NCBI GenBank assembly: GCA_019931185.1
Contig: JAINDK010000012.1
Span: forward strand, 1-64,000
From: Bryobacter sp. CoA8 C33
GTDB lineage: Bacteria > Acidobacteriota > Terriglobia > Bryobacterales > Bryobacteraceae
Length of the DNA stretch: 64,000 nucleotides
Reading direction: 5' to 3'
A program made the position numbers and the translations under genes. The notes beneath the pieces are model-generated. The model had not been told where the DNA came from and searched no databases. It saw only the letters and a program-made list of their open reading frames with translations. Below are positions 31,832-41,029 of this stretch, piece by piece; the stretch's first letter is position 1; the number at the start of each line of letters is the position of its first letter.

Positions 31832-32449
31832 ATGGTGAAATATCCTTGCACTGCCCCCCTCATGCTGGCGCTCGCGCTGTCATCATGCACGAGTGGCCCG
31901 GCGCCGAAAAAAGCGGAAACGAAGCCCGCCGCGCCGGTTGAGCCGGTGACGGGTCTGACTGGAATCTACCGCTGCTTCGGCGCTTCGCGGCAATGGGCGC
32001 AGGACATCGAGGTGCTGCGTGCGCGGAACCTCTTCGTCAAGGACCGGCCGGCGGCCCCGGGCAAGGCGTATGCCTGGCAGGTGACACTGGTGTCGCCGTC
32101 GAAAAAGCGGCTCAAGAACTGCACTTATTCGGTGGTACAGGAAGACGGACTTTTCGCCGGAGTATACAACCCGAATGATGAGGCCTGGAGCGGGCCATCG
32201 AAGCTAGGCCGGCCATTTGTGATTCAAACGGTGAAGAAGGACACGGATCAGATTTACCAGGTGGCGCTCGAGAACTCGAAGGAGTACGACAAGAAGAACC
32301 CGGGGGCGCCGATTCTGATGCTGCTTGAGTTCACCGAGAGGAATCCGGTGGCGGCGTGGCGGGTGATTTGGGGAACCAGCGTCGGCGGGTCGGCGTATTC
32401 GGTGTTTGTGGATGCAACGAACGGGCAGTTCTTGAAGAAGGCGTTTTAG
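31832..32449 (+). CDS. Lipoprotein of unknown function
   Basis: The 205-residue protein starts MVKYPCTAPLMLALALSSC; the lipobox LSSC predicts lipid attachment at Cys19. The body has LTGIYRCFGASRQWAQDIEVLRARN, then KLGRPFVIQTVKKDTDQIYQV and a C-terminal strand pair (VGGSAYSVFVDATNGQF) resembling a PepSY-like fold, but I am not sure of a family. The start was placed at the lipoprotein leader; the open frame extends 19 codons further upstream across the TPR gene start. It is followed 14 bases later by a phosphoesterase. Confidence 0.6.
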   Translation: MVKYPCTAPLMLALALSSCTSGPAPKKAETKPAAPVEPVTGLTGIYRCFGASRQWAQDIEVLRARNLFVKDRPAAPGKAYAWQVTLVSPSKKRLKNCTYSVVQEDGLFAGVYNPNDEAWSGPSKLGRPFVIQTVKKDTDQIYQVALENSKEYDKKNPGAPILMLLEFTERNPVAAWRVIWGTSVGGSAYSVFVDATNGQFLKKAF

Positions 32450-32463
32450 GGGTTCGCGGGGCG

Positions 32464-33075
32464 ATGAAGGTGTTGTTCTTCTCCGACATTCACTCCGATT
32501 GGCGAGCGCTCGAGCGGCTAGTGTCGGTGGAAGCGGATTACTACGTTTGCGCGGGGGATCTGGTGAGTTGGGCGCGGGGACTGAACCGCGGCGGGGAAAT
32601 TCTGAAGCAGCGGGCGGGCCAAGTATTTGTGATTCCCGGCAACCATGAGCGGGACCGGGACGTCGCAGAGTTTTGTGAGAGTTATGGATTCACGGATTTG
32701 CATGGGAGGTCGGTGCAACTCGGCTCAGCCCATCTGGCGGCATTGGGGTATTCGAACGTGACGCCCTTCGATACGCCGGGGGAGTTCAGCGAGGACGAAT
32801 TATCGAGCAGGTTGGAAGCCTTCGCGGGCTTGCGGCGACTGGTGCTGGTTTGTCACTGTCCGCCGTACAATACCAAATTGGACGCCGGGCGGGGGGGGCG
32901 GCACTTTGGGTCGGCGGCGATTGGACGCTTTATTGATCGCGTGTTGCCGCGCTACTTCTTCTGCGGGCACATCCATGAAGCGGAGGGTGTGGAGACGCGC
33001 CTGGGTCCGGGAGGAGAAACGATTGGGGTGAACGTCGGAAAGAAGGGATACTTGCTCGACTGGGATCTTGTCTGA
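32464..33075 (+). CDS. Calcineurin-like metallophosphoesterase
   Basis: The 203-residue protein shows metal-binding motifs of the superfamily: DIHSDW near residue 8, GDLVSWARG (GD motif), GNHERDRD (GNH[ED]) and the C-terminal CHCPPYNT and GHIHEAEG. All ligand positions are present, so it should be active on phosphate mono- or diesters, with substrate unknown. The start MKVLFFSDIHSD gives normal spacing; upstream frame is shared with the lipoprotein gene in another frame. It overlaps nothing and is 4 bases before the next start. Confidence 0.85.
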   Translation: MKVLFFSDIHSDWRALERLVSVEADYYVCAGDLVSWARGLNRGGEILKQRAGQVFVIPGNHERDRDVAEFCESYGFTDLHGRSVQLGSAHLAALGYSNVTPFDTPGEFSEDELSSRLEAFAGLRRLVLVCHCPPYNTKLDAGRGGRHFGSAAIGRFIDRVLPRYFFCGHIHEAEGVETRLGPGGETIGVNVGKKGYLLDWDLV

Positions 33076-33079
33076 CTGC

Positions 33080-33790
33080 ATGCGCCGCTACTTACACTTC
33101 TTCGTTTTTCTGCTAGTTGGCTTGCTTAGCTCTTGCCGCACGGCGCAACGGAAAGCGGCACCGTTCGATCCGCTTTCGCTCGGGCCGCCAGGGGCTACGC
33201 TGAAGGCCTTTCTCGACCGGCAGGGACAGCCGCGAGCCGGCGGGCGGGCGATGGTTTCGCAGGTGACGATTGAGGCGAGCCTGGCCGGCATGAACCGAAA
33301 AGGCAAAATGGTGGCTCAAAAGACCGTGGCCCCGAACGGCCACATCTCTTACGAGATGAAGTCCTATGAAGGAGACAATCTCGTCAAGACGAAGGTGATC
33401 GGCCTTTATCTCAGCGCGGAACAAGAGGCCTCCGAGACGACGCCACCGGCGATCAATGGCGAAAACTACCAGTTCAAGTTCAAGCGCAAGGACTCGCTAG
33501 GAGACCGCATCGCCATGATCTTTGAGTTGACCCCGGTGCGGAAGATGATCGGGCTGTTCAAGGGGGAGTTGTGGCTCGAGGAGGGCACGGGCTGGGAAAT
33601 GCGTCAGTCAGGACGGCTGGTGAAGAATCCATCGGTGATTTTCAGATCAGCCGATCTAACGCGGGACTTTGCGTTGCACCTGGGGGCGTCATATCTATCC
33701 ACTGTTGATTATCAGGCGGAGACGCGGGTGATTGGCCGGATCACACTCAAGATGAATTTCGAGCCGCCGCAACCGATGGAGGCAAGGTAA
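33080..33790 (+). CDS. Lipoprotein, outer-membrane-associated, unknown function
   Basis: The 236-residue protein begins MRRYLHFFVFLLVGLLSSC, a signal peptide with lipobox LSSC. The body contains FDPLSLGPPGATLKAFLDRQGQP and beta-rich segments (MVSQVTIEASLAGMNRKGKM, then SYEMKSYEGDNLVKTKVI and GRITLKMNFEPP). The pattern suggests a LolA/LolB-like half-barrel, though no signature proves it. It starts 4 bases after the phosphoesterase and is followed 4 bases later by a beta-barrel protein, so the three are probably cotranscribed. Confidence 0.6.
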   Translation: MRRYLHFFVFLLVGLLSSCRTAQRKAAPFDPLSLGPPGATLKAFLDRQGQPRAGGRAMVSQVTIEASLAGMNRKGKMVAQKTVAPNGHISYEMKSYEGDNLVKTKVIGLYLSAEQEASETTPPAINGENYQFKFKRKDSLGDRIAMIFELTPVRKMIGLFKGELWLEEGTGWEMRQSGRLVKNPSVIFRSADLTRDFALHLGASYLSTVDYQAETRVIGRITLKMNFEPPQPMEAR

Positions 33791-33794
33791 GCGG

Positions 33795-34271
33795 ATGCGG
33801 TGTGCGGGCTGGATCCTGTTGCTCGCGGGCGGGGCCTGGGGACAATTGCCCATATCCTTTGGGGTAAAGGCGGGCTATGTGGGCAACGCGCAGCCGGGCT
33901 CGCGGATTTTTCCCTTCAAGGGCGGTGCTTATGTGGAGGTGAAGGTGCCCAAGCTGCCGCGGCTTGAAGGCGGCTTGATGCTCGAGCGCTATGAGACGGG
34001 GGGGCGGGCGTTGACCGTCTACCAGATACCGCTGTTGTTGAAGAAGCGGTTTGGCCTGGCGCCCGCGCAGCCGTTTTTGTCGGGAGGGGTGACGCTGCGG
34101 CGGGTGCCCGCGTTTGGGGAGAACTATCCGGGGCTGACGGTGGCGGCGGGGTTGACGCTTGGGCTCCTGCCGGTCAAGATCGAGCCGGAATTGCGTCTGA
34201 CGCGCTGGTTGCAATCGAATTACAGCCCGCGTGGACAGCAGGCGGAATTACTGATCGGGTTTCGCTTCTAA
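33795..34271 (+). CDS. Small outer-membrane beta-barrel protein
   Basis: This 158-residue exported protein has a signal peptide (MRCAGWILLLAGGAWGQ). It then shows alternating amphipathic strands and glycine-rich turns such as ISFGVKAGYVGNAQPGS, GGLMLERYETGGRAL and FLSGGVTLRRVP. The C-terminus ends in a phenylalanine (AELLIGFRF), the usual outer-membrane insertion signal. Eight strands are likely. It may work with the lipoprotein encoded just upstream. Confidence 0.7.
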   Translation: MRCAGWILLLAGGAWGQLPISFGVKAGYVGNAQPGSRIFPFKGGAYVEVKVPKLPRLEGGLMLERYETGGRALTVYQIPLLLKKRFGLAPAQPFLSGGVTLRRVPAFGENYPGLTVAAGLTLGLLPVKIEPELRLTRWLQSNYSPRGQQAELLIGFRF

Positions 34272-34302
34272 GTTAAACTGAAAGTCTCGGCAGGTCTATT
34301 CT

Positions 34303-35772
34303 ATGCGCACACTATTCCTGAATCCCCCGTCTTTTGAAGGATTCGACGGCGGCGCGAGTTCGCGCTGGCCGGCTACGCGAGAGATTGAGAGCTACTGGTA
34401 TCCGGTGTGGCTGTGCTATCCGGCCGGGCTTTTGCCTGATTCAAAAGTAGTCGACGCCCCGCCGCACAAGATCACGATTGAAGACACGGTGGCGATGGCG
34501 AAGGATTTCGAACTGCTGGTGCTGTTTACCTCGACGCCAGGCCTTCATGTAGACGTGAAGATTGCCGAGATGATGAAGGACTCGAACCCGAAGCTCGAAG
34601 TTTGCTTCGTGGGGCCACCGGTAACGGTGGAGCCGGAAAAGGTGTTGCGAACCTCGAAGGCAATCGACTTTATCGTGCGGCGGGAATTTGACTACCAGAT
34701 TGTGAATTATGCACAGGGCAAGCCGCTGGCGGAATTGCCCGGGGTGAGCTACCGCAAGGATGGCGGGATCGTGCACAATCCCGAGGGCGGCTACATCGAG
34801 AACCTGGATGAACTGCCGTGGGTGTCGAAGGTATACAAGCGGGATCTGGATTTTCGGCGCTACAACGTGCCGTTTCTGCTGAATCCGTTTATCAGCTTTT
34901 ACACGTCGCGGGGATGCCCGGCGATGTGCACATTCTGCCTGTGGCCGCAGACGCATTCGGGGCACCGCTGGCGGCTGCGCAGCGTGGGGGACATCGTCAA
35001 TGAAGTGCGCTGGTCGCTTGAGAACTTCAGCGGGCTGAAGGAGATTTTCTTCGACGACGACACCTTCAATTACAAGAAGGAGCGGACGATCGAGCTGTGC
35101 AAGGAACTGAAGAAGCTGAACTTCACGTGGTCCTGCACGAGCCGGGTGACGACCGACCGGGAGACACTGGCGGCGATGAAAGACGCGGGCTGCCGGCTGA
35201 TGATTGTGGGCTATGAGTCGGGGGCGCCGGAGATCTTGAAAAACGTCAAGAAGGGGGCGACGGTCGACATGGCCGAGCGCTTTACGCGTAACGCGCATGA
35301 GCTGGGCTTGACGATCCACGCCGACTTTATCGTGGGGCTACCAGGGGAGACGCGGCAAACGATTCAGCAAACGATCGACTTTGCCAAGAAGCTGGATTGC
35401 GAGACGATTCAGGTATCGATTGCGCATCCGTACCCGGGCACGGAATTCTACGATTATGCGCAGAAGAACAACCTGATTCAGTTGGACGCGGCGATGACGG
35501 ACGAGGTGGGCCACCAGTTGCCGACAGTAGTGTATCCGGGGCTCGACCGGGCGGAGCTGGTCGACAGCGTGGAGCGCTTCTATGGGGAATACTACTTCCG
35601 GCCGAAGGCCGCCTGGCGGGTGGTGAAGAAGGCGCTGTTCTCGACCGATGAACGGCGGCGGCTGGTGAAGGAAGCCCGCGAGTATCTGGCGCTGCGGGCC
35701 AAGCGCAAGAAATTCGTTGCCGAGCAGAAGAGTCAAGCCAAGAACACCAACTACGCCACCACGGGTGACTGA
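34303..35772 (+). CDS. hpnJ: Hopanoid biosynthesis radical SAM protein HpnJ
   Basis: This is a B12-binding-like/radical SAM enzyme of 489 residues. The N-terminal cobalamin-binding-like domain covers roughly residues 1-180 but has no visible histidine loop. The radical SAM cluster motif CPAMCTFC (Cys205, Cys209, Cys212) follows. The sequence matches HpnJ, which contracts the glucosamine ring to form the cyclitol ether of bacteriohopanetetrol. The gene hpnI, which attaches the sugar, is four genes downstream. No squalene-hopene cyclase or hpnH/G is in the window. Confidence 0.9.
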   Translation: MRTLFLNPPSFEGFDGGASSRWPATREIESYWYPVWLCYPAGLLPDSKVVDAPPHKITIEDTVAMAKDFELLVLFTSTPGLHVDVKIAEMMKDSNPKLEVCFVGPPVTVEPEKVLRTSKAIDFIVRREFDYQIVNYAQGKPLAELPGVSYRKDGGIVHNPEGGYIENLDELPWVSKVYKRDLDFRRYNVPFLLNPFISFYTSRGCPAMCTFCLWPQTHSGHRWRLRSVGDIVNEVRWSLENFSGLKEIFFDDDTFNYKKERTIELCKELKKLNFTWSCTSRVTTDRETLAAMKDAGCRLMIVGYESGAPEILKNVKKGATVDMAERFTRNAHELGLTIHADFIVGLPGETRQTIQQTIDFAKKLDCETIQVSIAHPYPGTEFYDYAQKNNLIQLDAAMTDEVGHQLPTVVYPGLDRAELVDSVERFYGEYYFRPKAAWRVVKKALFSTDERRRLVKEAREYLALRAKRKKFVAEQKSQAKNTNYATTGD

Positions 35773-36161
35773 TGAAGGCTTCGGGCCGGTCTGTCTATTT
35801 GCTGACTGCGTTTGTCGTGCTGGCGAATGTAATCGGGAATTTTGCGCTGTCCTGGGGCATGAAGCATCCGCTGGGGTACCGTCTGAGTGGCCTTGAAGCG
35901 GTGGACGCACTCGTGCAACCCTATGTTTTGCTGGGGATCTTGCTGCTAGCGGTATGGACGCTGGCGCGGGTCATGCTGCTGTCTTGGGCGGATTTGAGCT
36001 TTGTGCTGCCGGTGTCGAGCGTTGGTTATGTGTTAAATGCGGCGATCGGCTATTTTTTCCAAGGGGAGGCCATTTCGTTGAAGCGTGCGTTGGGCACGGC
36101 GCTGATTCTGGCGGGAACAGTGCTGACGGCGGCGACGCCGCCGCGGGCGGTCGAGCGATGA
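35772..36161 (+). CDS. Small DMT-type membrane protein in the hopanoid cluster (1)
   Basis: The 129-residue protein has four membrane segments and looks like half of an EamA/SMR-type transporter (LLTAFVVLANVIGNFALSWGM, then ADLSFVLPVSSVGYVLNAAIGYFFQGE). Its first base is the last base of hpnJ and it overlaps the next gene by 4 bases, so all are coupled. The paired gene at 36158 has a related motif (ADLSFAVPATAL). Two such halves could form a heteromeric exporter or flippase for the hopanoid or its sugar donor. Similar small proteins accompany hpnI/hpnJ in relatives, as I recall. Confidence 0.7.
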   Translation: MKASGRSVYLLTAFVVLANVIGNFALSWGMKHPLGYRLSGLEAVDALVQPYVLLGILLLAVWTLARVMLLSWADLSFVLPVSSVGYVLNAAIGYFFQGEAISLKRALGTALILAGTVLTAATPPRAVER

Positions 36162-36496
36162 AGTGGACCCTCGTGCTGGGAATTGTAAGCTCGACGATCG
36201 TGTGTGATTATCTGCAGTCGAGCGCGATGAAGGCCGCCGGCGAGGTGCGCTCGATGGGAATGCTGGCGGGGCGGCTGGGGCAGTGGCGGCTAGGTCTGAG
36301 CGTTGTTTTCATGGCACTGAGCTTTTTTTGTTTCACGCAGCTGCTGGCGATCGCCGACTTGAGCTTCGCCGTGCCGGCCACCGCGCTGACGATACCGGCG
36401 GAAACCTTCATGGCGCGCTATGTTTTGCAGGAAAATGTGAACTGGCGGCGCTGGGCGGGAGCGTTGTGCGTGGCGGCGGGGGTGTTACTTCTCTAG
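36158..36496 (+). CDS. Small DMT-type membrane protein in the hopanoid cluster (2)
   Basis: The 112-residue protein has four membrane segments and resembles its upstream neighbour (LSFFCFTQLLAIADLSFAVPATAL, then ETFMARYVLQENVNWRRWAGALCVAAGVLLL). The start at 36158 gives an ATGA overlap with the preceding gene. Together the two genes look like a split DMT transporter, each carrying one half of the inverted repeat fold. The larger open frame that includes it from 35954 is an out-of-frame extension and was not used. Confidence 0.7.
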   Translation: MKWTLVLGIVSSTIVCDYLQSSAMKAAGEVRSMGMLAGRLGQWRLGLSVVFMALSFFCFTQLLAIADLSFAVPATALTIPAETFMARYVLQENVNWRRWAGALCVAAGVLLL

Positions 36497-36498
36497 TC

Positions 36499-37617
36499 GT
36501 GACTTTCTGGGTAGTGGTTGCGCTGGCCAGTGTCGCGGGGGGCTATCAGTTCGCCGCGCTGCTGGCGTGTGTGCGGCAGTGGTGGCGTAAGCCCGCTGCC
36601 GGGGGCAAGCCGCAAGCGGTGTCGATTCTGAAGCCGGTGCGGGGGCTGGATCCGGGATTTTACGCGGCGATCCGCTCGCACGCGACGCAAGAGTATGGGG
36701 CGCCTTTTGAAATGCTGTTTGGGGCGGCGGACGGGGAGGACCCGGCGTTGGGGGAGGTAAGACGGCTGCAGGCCGAATTTCCGAAATTGGCGATCCGGAT
36801 TGTACCGGTCGAAGCGGCCGCACCCAATGCGAAGGTGGGGGTGCTGATCGATCTGGCGCGGGCGGCCCGTTATCCCCTGCTGCTGGTCAACGACAGCGAT
36901 ATTGTTGTCCCGCCGGGGTACCTGCGGCAGGTGACGGCGCCACTCGAGCAGGAAAGCGTGGGGATTGTGACGGCGCTGTACCGGGCCCGGGCGGCCTCGA
37001 TTCCGGGCTGGTGGGAAGCCTTGGGAATCGCCATCGACTTCGCACCCAGCGTGCTGGTGGCGCCACTGGTGGGGGTGAAGGAGTTTGGGCTCGGGGCTAC
37101 GCTGGTGTTCCGGGCCGCGCAACTGGAGGCGATTGGCGGCTTTCGCGCAATCGGGGATTATCTGGCCGATGACTATCAACTGGCCAAGCGCATCACGCAG
37201 TTGGGGACGCAGGCATGGATGTCGGAAGTGGTGGTGGAGACGAACGTGGGAGACACGACGTGGGCCGGGGTGTGGCGGCATCAGGTGAGGTGGGCGCGCA
37301 CGATCCGGGTGTCCCGGGGGGAGGGCTATCTGGGGCTTCCGGTGACGCAGGCGGGTTTGTGGATTCTTGCCGCGCTGGTTACTGGTTCTTGGAGTATTGC
37401 CCTTGGGCTGACGATAATAAGATGTGTGACGGCGTTGGTGGCCGGCGCCATGGTTCTGCGTTCACCGGTGGCCAGCATTGGATTTTGGCTAGCGCCGCTC
37501 TGGGATGTATGGGCGTTTGCCGTGTGGCTGGCTGGGCTGATGGGCTCGAGCGTGGTTTGGCGCGACAGCATCCTACGTTTGTCGCGAGATGGAAAACTTC
37601 TTCGACAGGAGCCGTGA
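36499..37617 (+). CDS. hpnI: Hopanoid glycosyltransferase HpnI
   Basis: The 372-residue family 2 glycosyltransferase is similar to ceramide glucosyltransferase. It has an N-terminal membrane segment, VSILKPVRGLDPGFYAAIRSHATQEY, the metal-binding LLVNDSDIVVPPGYLRQV (DSD), and GFRAIGDYLADDYQLAKRI, then QVRWARTIR (the R-W motif) and C-terminal membrane helices. HpnI adds N-acetylglucosamine to bacteriohopanetetrol. A GTG start 2 bases after the upstream stop is the only sensible start. The deacetylase gene hpnK, usually next to it, is absent. Confidence 0.88.
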   Translation: MTFWVVVALASVAGGYQFAALLACVRQWWRKPAAGGKPQAVSILKPVRGLDPGFYAAIRSHATQEYGAPFEMLFGAADGEDPALGEVRRLQAEFPKLAIRIVPVEAAAPNAKVGVLIDLARAARYPLLLVNDSDIVVPPGYLRQVTAPLEQESVGIVTALYRARAASIPGWWEALGIAIDFAPSVLVAPLVGVKEFGLGATLVFRAAQLEAIGGFRAIGDYLADDYQLAKRITQLGTQAWMSEVVVETNVGDTTWAGVWRHQVRWARTIRVSRGEGYLGLPVTQAGLWILAALVTGSWSIALGLTIIRCVTALVAGAMVLRSPVASIGFWLAPLWDVWAFAVWLAGLMGSSVVWRDSILRLSRDGKLLRQEP

Positions 37618-39278
37618 TGCGATTCATACTGCTAATCGTTCTGGCGTTGGGCCTGATTGCGCAGAACGCGAAACCTCCCGATGCGGGGCGGGTAAAAAAG
37701 GCTTTGGAACGAGCTGCGCAACTCGAGGACGCGGGTAAGGCCGAGGAGGCGTTCAAGGCGCTGACGGAAGCCTTGGACGCGGATCCGAATTTGGCGCGGG
37801 CCTGGCGGGACCGTGGGCGATTACGCTGGCAGTTGGGGGAAATCGAGTTTGGGGCGGCGGATTTGAACCGGGCACTGGCCCTCGACCCGAACGACCCGGA
37901 AGCCTGGGTGGTGCGGGGCGACATACTCTCCTCGGCGGGCAAGCTGCAGGATGCGCTCAGCGATTTCAACAAAGCGTCGGGAATGGGCTACGAGAACGCG
38001 CGTCTGTATAGCTCGCGCGCCGTGGTGCTGGTCAAGCTGCGGCAGTTGGACAAGGCGATTGAAGATTTCACGCGCTCGGTCCGTCTGAGGTTGGACAACC
38101 CCGGGACGTACAAGGATCGTGGCGTGGCCTACACGCTGCAGGGCAAGATGCAGGATGCCATGGAGGACTATAACCGGGCGATCACGCTGAACCCGAATTA
38201 CGCGGAAGCCTATCTCGAGCGCGGGTATGTGTATGGGCAATTAGGGCAATTCGACCGGGCGATACTGGACTTCACGGCTACGCTCAAGCTCCAGCCACGG
38301 AATGCGAAGGCTTATACACTTAGAGCGGCGGCATACCAGAATCTGGGGCAGCCACAGGCGGCGGTAGTAGATTACTCCGAGGCGCTGAAGCTCAGTCCGA
38401 ATGCGGTGAGTGTTTTGCTGGCGCGTGGGGCGGCCTATGCGGAATTGCAGCAGTTTGAATTGAGCTTAGGGGACCGGAGCCGGGCCGTTGAGTTAAGCCC
38501 GAATTCGGCTGAGGCCTATATTGCGCGGGGAGGGTCGCACCACCTGATGGGGAACCACGATAAGGGAATGGCGGACCGCAACAAGGCGATCGAGTTGAAT
38601 CCGAAGCTGGCCGAGGGTTGGCTTGCACGAGGGAGCGCCTATTATCTGCTGGAGCAGTACGAAAAAGCCCGTGCCGACCTCGAGAAGGCGCTCGAGCTGA
38701 ATCCGGCGTTGGAGGAAGCCAAGGACGTACTGGCGCAGACGAATGAAAAATTGAAAAAGACGACCGAGCCGGCATTGGCGCAAAAGCCGGAGCCCGTACC
38801 GGAGTCGTCATTGTCAGCGGTGCAGACGCTGGCCGAGAAGCAGGTGGCGGCGCCGGTCGCGGCAGTGCAAACCGCGGCTCAGGTGGCGCCTCCGCAACCG
38901 GTTGCCACAGCGGTGGCGTTGGAGCCGAAATTGGCTGCTGCGCCGCCGGAGGCGGCGACGCAGCCGTTGACGGCAGAGAGCCTGAATATGCTGGGACGCG
39001 AATTGAACCAGACAGGAGACTTTCAAAAGGCAATCGATCTGTTCAGTCAAGCGATTGCGAAAAAGCCGGGCTTTGCGATTGCCTTCAACGGGCGGGGTTA
39101 CGCGCACATGAGATTGGGACAATGGAAGCAGGCGGAGGAGGATTTTTCCCTGGCCATCAAAACGAACCCGCGCTATGCCAACGCTTACCTGAACCGCGCG
39201 GCTGTGCGCACGAAGTTGGGCGACACGGCTGGCTCACAGCAGGATTCGGCTGTAGCCAAGCAATTGGGCGCGCGCTAG
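37617..39278 (+). CDS. Exported protein with about ten TPR repeats
   Basis: The 553-residue protein has a signal peptide (MRFILLIVLALGLIAQN) and then TPR repeats at about residues 24-380, each in the usual form (for example AYLERGYVYGQLGQFDRAILDFTATLKLQP). An alanine/proline-rich linker at about 385-460 and two more TPR units (NMLGRELNQTGDFQKAIDLFSQAI) end the protein. Its ATG overlaps the hpnI stop as GTGATG, so it belongs to the hopanoid operon by position. A role in assembling a protein complex is likely but its partner is unknown. It converges on sppA with 4 bases of overlap. Confidence 0.8.
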   Translation: MRFILLIVLALGLIAQNAKPPDAGRVKKALERAAQLEDAGKAEEAFKALTEALDADPNLARAWRDRGRLRWQLGEIEFGAADLNRALALDPNDPEAWVVRGDILSSAGKLQDALSDFNKASGMGYENARLYSSRAVVLVKLRQLDKAIEDFTRSVRLRLDNPGTYKDRGVAYTLQGKMQDAMEDYNRAITLNPNYAEAYLERGYVYGQLGQFDRAILDFTATLKLQPRNAKAYTLRAAAYQNLGQPQAAVVDYSEALKLSPNAVSVLLARGAAYAELQQFELSLGDRSRAVELSPNSAEAYIARGGSHHLMGNHDKGMADRNKAIELNPKLAEGWLARGSAYYLLEQYEKARADLEKALELNPALEEAKDVLAQTNEKLKKTTEPALAQKPEPVPESSLSAVQTLAEKQVAAPVAAVQTAAQVAPPQPVATAVALEPKLAAAPPEAATQPLTAESLNMLGRELNQTGDFQKAIDLFSQAIAKKPGFAIAFNGRGYAHMRLGQWKQAEEDFSLAIKTNPRYANAYLNRAAVRTKLGDTAGSQQDSAVAKQLGAR

Positions 39279-41029
39279 CGAACGTCGATTTGATAGGGCA
39301 TCCAGCGCAGCATGCCGCCCCGCAGCAGGGCAGGACGCAGGGCTGGTTTCAGATTGCGCGCAATGGGGTTGGCCCAGGGTGGCTGTGCGAGACCCAAGGT
39401 TGGTCCGAGTGAGCTTAACAAGTGTTCCTCATCTGTGAACAACTTGCTGATTGCGTTTTCGAGGGGTGGATAGGGAATGAGTTCCGGCTTGGCCTCGGCG
39501 GGGAGCTTCGCGCGTTTGATCAATTCCTGGAGAGCGGCATCGATTCCGCCAATTTGATCAGTCAGGCGTTTGGCTGTCGGATCGGAGGCGACCCAAGCCC
39601 GGCCCTGGGCAAGGGGCTCAATGTCCGACACCTTGGCCTTGCGGCCGTCGGCGACGCGGCTGAGGAAAGTGGAGTAACTCTCATCGATGCCCTCGCGGAG
39701 CTTGCGCCGCGCGGTGTCGGAAAGCGGCCGGTATTCGACGTCGAGATCGGCATTCTTGCCCTTTTGCATGCCATCCTTGGTCAAGCCGATCTTGTCGTAG
39801 AGGCCCTTCAAATTCGGTCTGCCGTAGACAACGCCGATCGATCCGGTGATGGTGCCCGGGTAGGCAAAGATGGGGTCGCCGGTAACGGCCATGTAGTAGC
39901 CGCCGCTGGCGGCGACATCGGACATGGATACGACGAGCGGCTTGACCTTGCTGAGATCGCGCAAGGCGGCGAGGAGTTCATCGGAAGCAATCGCATCGCC
40001 GCCCGGTGAGTCAATACGCAGGAGAACGGCTTTGAATTCCGGGTCTTTTTTCAGCTCGGAAACATGATGAATGAAATCGCGGGAGGCGATCACGCCTTCG
40101 CCGAGTTCGGAGCCGCGCAGGATATCGCCTTCGGCAACGAGGAAGGCGACCTTGGCGTCGGAATCGCGCTGCCATTGATGCCGGATTTTCTTGCGGTACT
40201 CCCGGGCGGATATGGCGGCTGTGGAGGCGACATGGGTCTTTTCCGCCAGTTTGGCGCGGGCTGCCGAATCGTATTCGAGGGCGTCGATGAGCTTCTCGCG
40301 CAAAGCTGCCTTGGCGAGAAAGGGGCCATCGTCCATGAGTTTTTCGATTTCCGCGGGGCTGCGCTTGCGTCCCTGGGCGATCCCGTTGACGAGTACGCCG
40401 TAGATTCCATTGAGGATCGCGCCGAGGGATTCGCGAGACTCCGGCGACATAGAGGTCTTGGTAAAGCTGTCGCCGAAATCCTTGTATTTGCCGGCGTGGA
40501 GAATCTCCATTTCGACGCCCAGCTTATCGAGTGTGTTCTTGAAGTAGGTGCGTTCGACGCGCAGGCCTTTGAGGTCGAGCAGGTCTTCCTCGACCATGGA
40601 GATACGGTCGCAAGCGGAGGAAAGAAAATAATCGCGGGCGTTCGGCTGGCGAAGAAAAGCGTGTACCGGCTTGCCGCTCTTGCGGAATGCAGCCAAGGCA
40701 GCACGGATCTCGGCGGCCTTTCCCCAGCCGAAATCCGCGCCGCCGATTTCAAGAAACAGGCCTTTGATCTTGTTGTCGGTTGCGGCGCGTTCGAGGATTT
40801 GTTTCACCTCGATTACCGTCCAAGGCATTTGGGAATTCAACCAGGGGATTGGGATCTCATCGGCGGGATGTTCGGCGATGGCGCCCTCGAGCCGCAATTG
40901 CAGAAAGCCTTCGGAGGGCTCATCGGCTTCGCCACCCCCAGCAAGGCGAGCGACGGCAAAACCAACGATCACCAAAGCGACGGCGGCAAAAACAAAGCCG
41001 CACAGAATTCCGAGGAGAAATTTCTTCAT
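39275..41029 (-). CDS. sppA: Signal peptide peptidase SppA, 67-kDa type
   Basis: This membrane-anchored serine/lysine protease, acting in the periplasm, degrades cleaved signal peptides. The 584-residue protein has an N-terminal anchor (LLGILCGFVFAAVALVIVGF), two S49 domains, the general base in HAGKYKDFGDSFT (near residue 185), and the catalytic serine in MSDVAASGGYYMAV with YPGTITGSIGVVYGRPN. The tandem-domain form is that of E. coli SppA. Its ATG overlaps the TIM-barrel gene upstream by 4 bases. Confidence 0.94.
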   Translation of the reverse strand: MKKFLLGILCGFVFAAVALVIVGFAVARLAGGGEADEPSEGFLQLRLEGAIAEHPADEIPIPWLNSQMPWTVIEVKQILERAATDNKIKGLFLEIGGADFGWGKAAEIRAALAAFRKSGKPVHAFLRQPNARDYFLSSACDRISMVEEDLLDLKGLRVERTYFKNTLDKLGVEMEILHAGKYKDFGDSFTKTSMSPESRESLGAILNGIYGVLVNGIAQGRKRSPAEIEKLMDDGPFLAKAALREKLIDALEYDSAARAKLAEKTHVASTAAISAREYRKKIRHQWQRDSDAKVAFLVAEGDILRGSELGEGVIASRDFIHHVSELKKDPEFKAVLLRIDSPGGDAIASDELLAALRDLSKVKPLVVSMSDVAASGGYYMAVTGDPIFAYPGTITGSIGVVYGRPNLKGLYDKIGLTKDGMQKGKNADLDVEYRPLSDTARRKLREGIDESYSTFLSRVADGRKAKVSDIEPLAQGRAWVASDPTAKRLTDQIGGIDAALQELIKRAKLPAEAKPELIPYPPLENAISKLFTDEEHLLSSLGPTLGLAQPPWANPIARNLKPALRPALLRGGMLRWMPYQIDVR

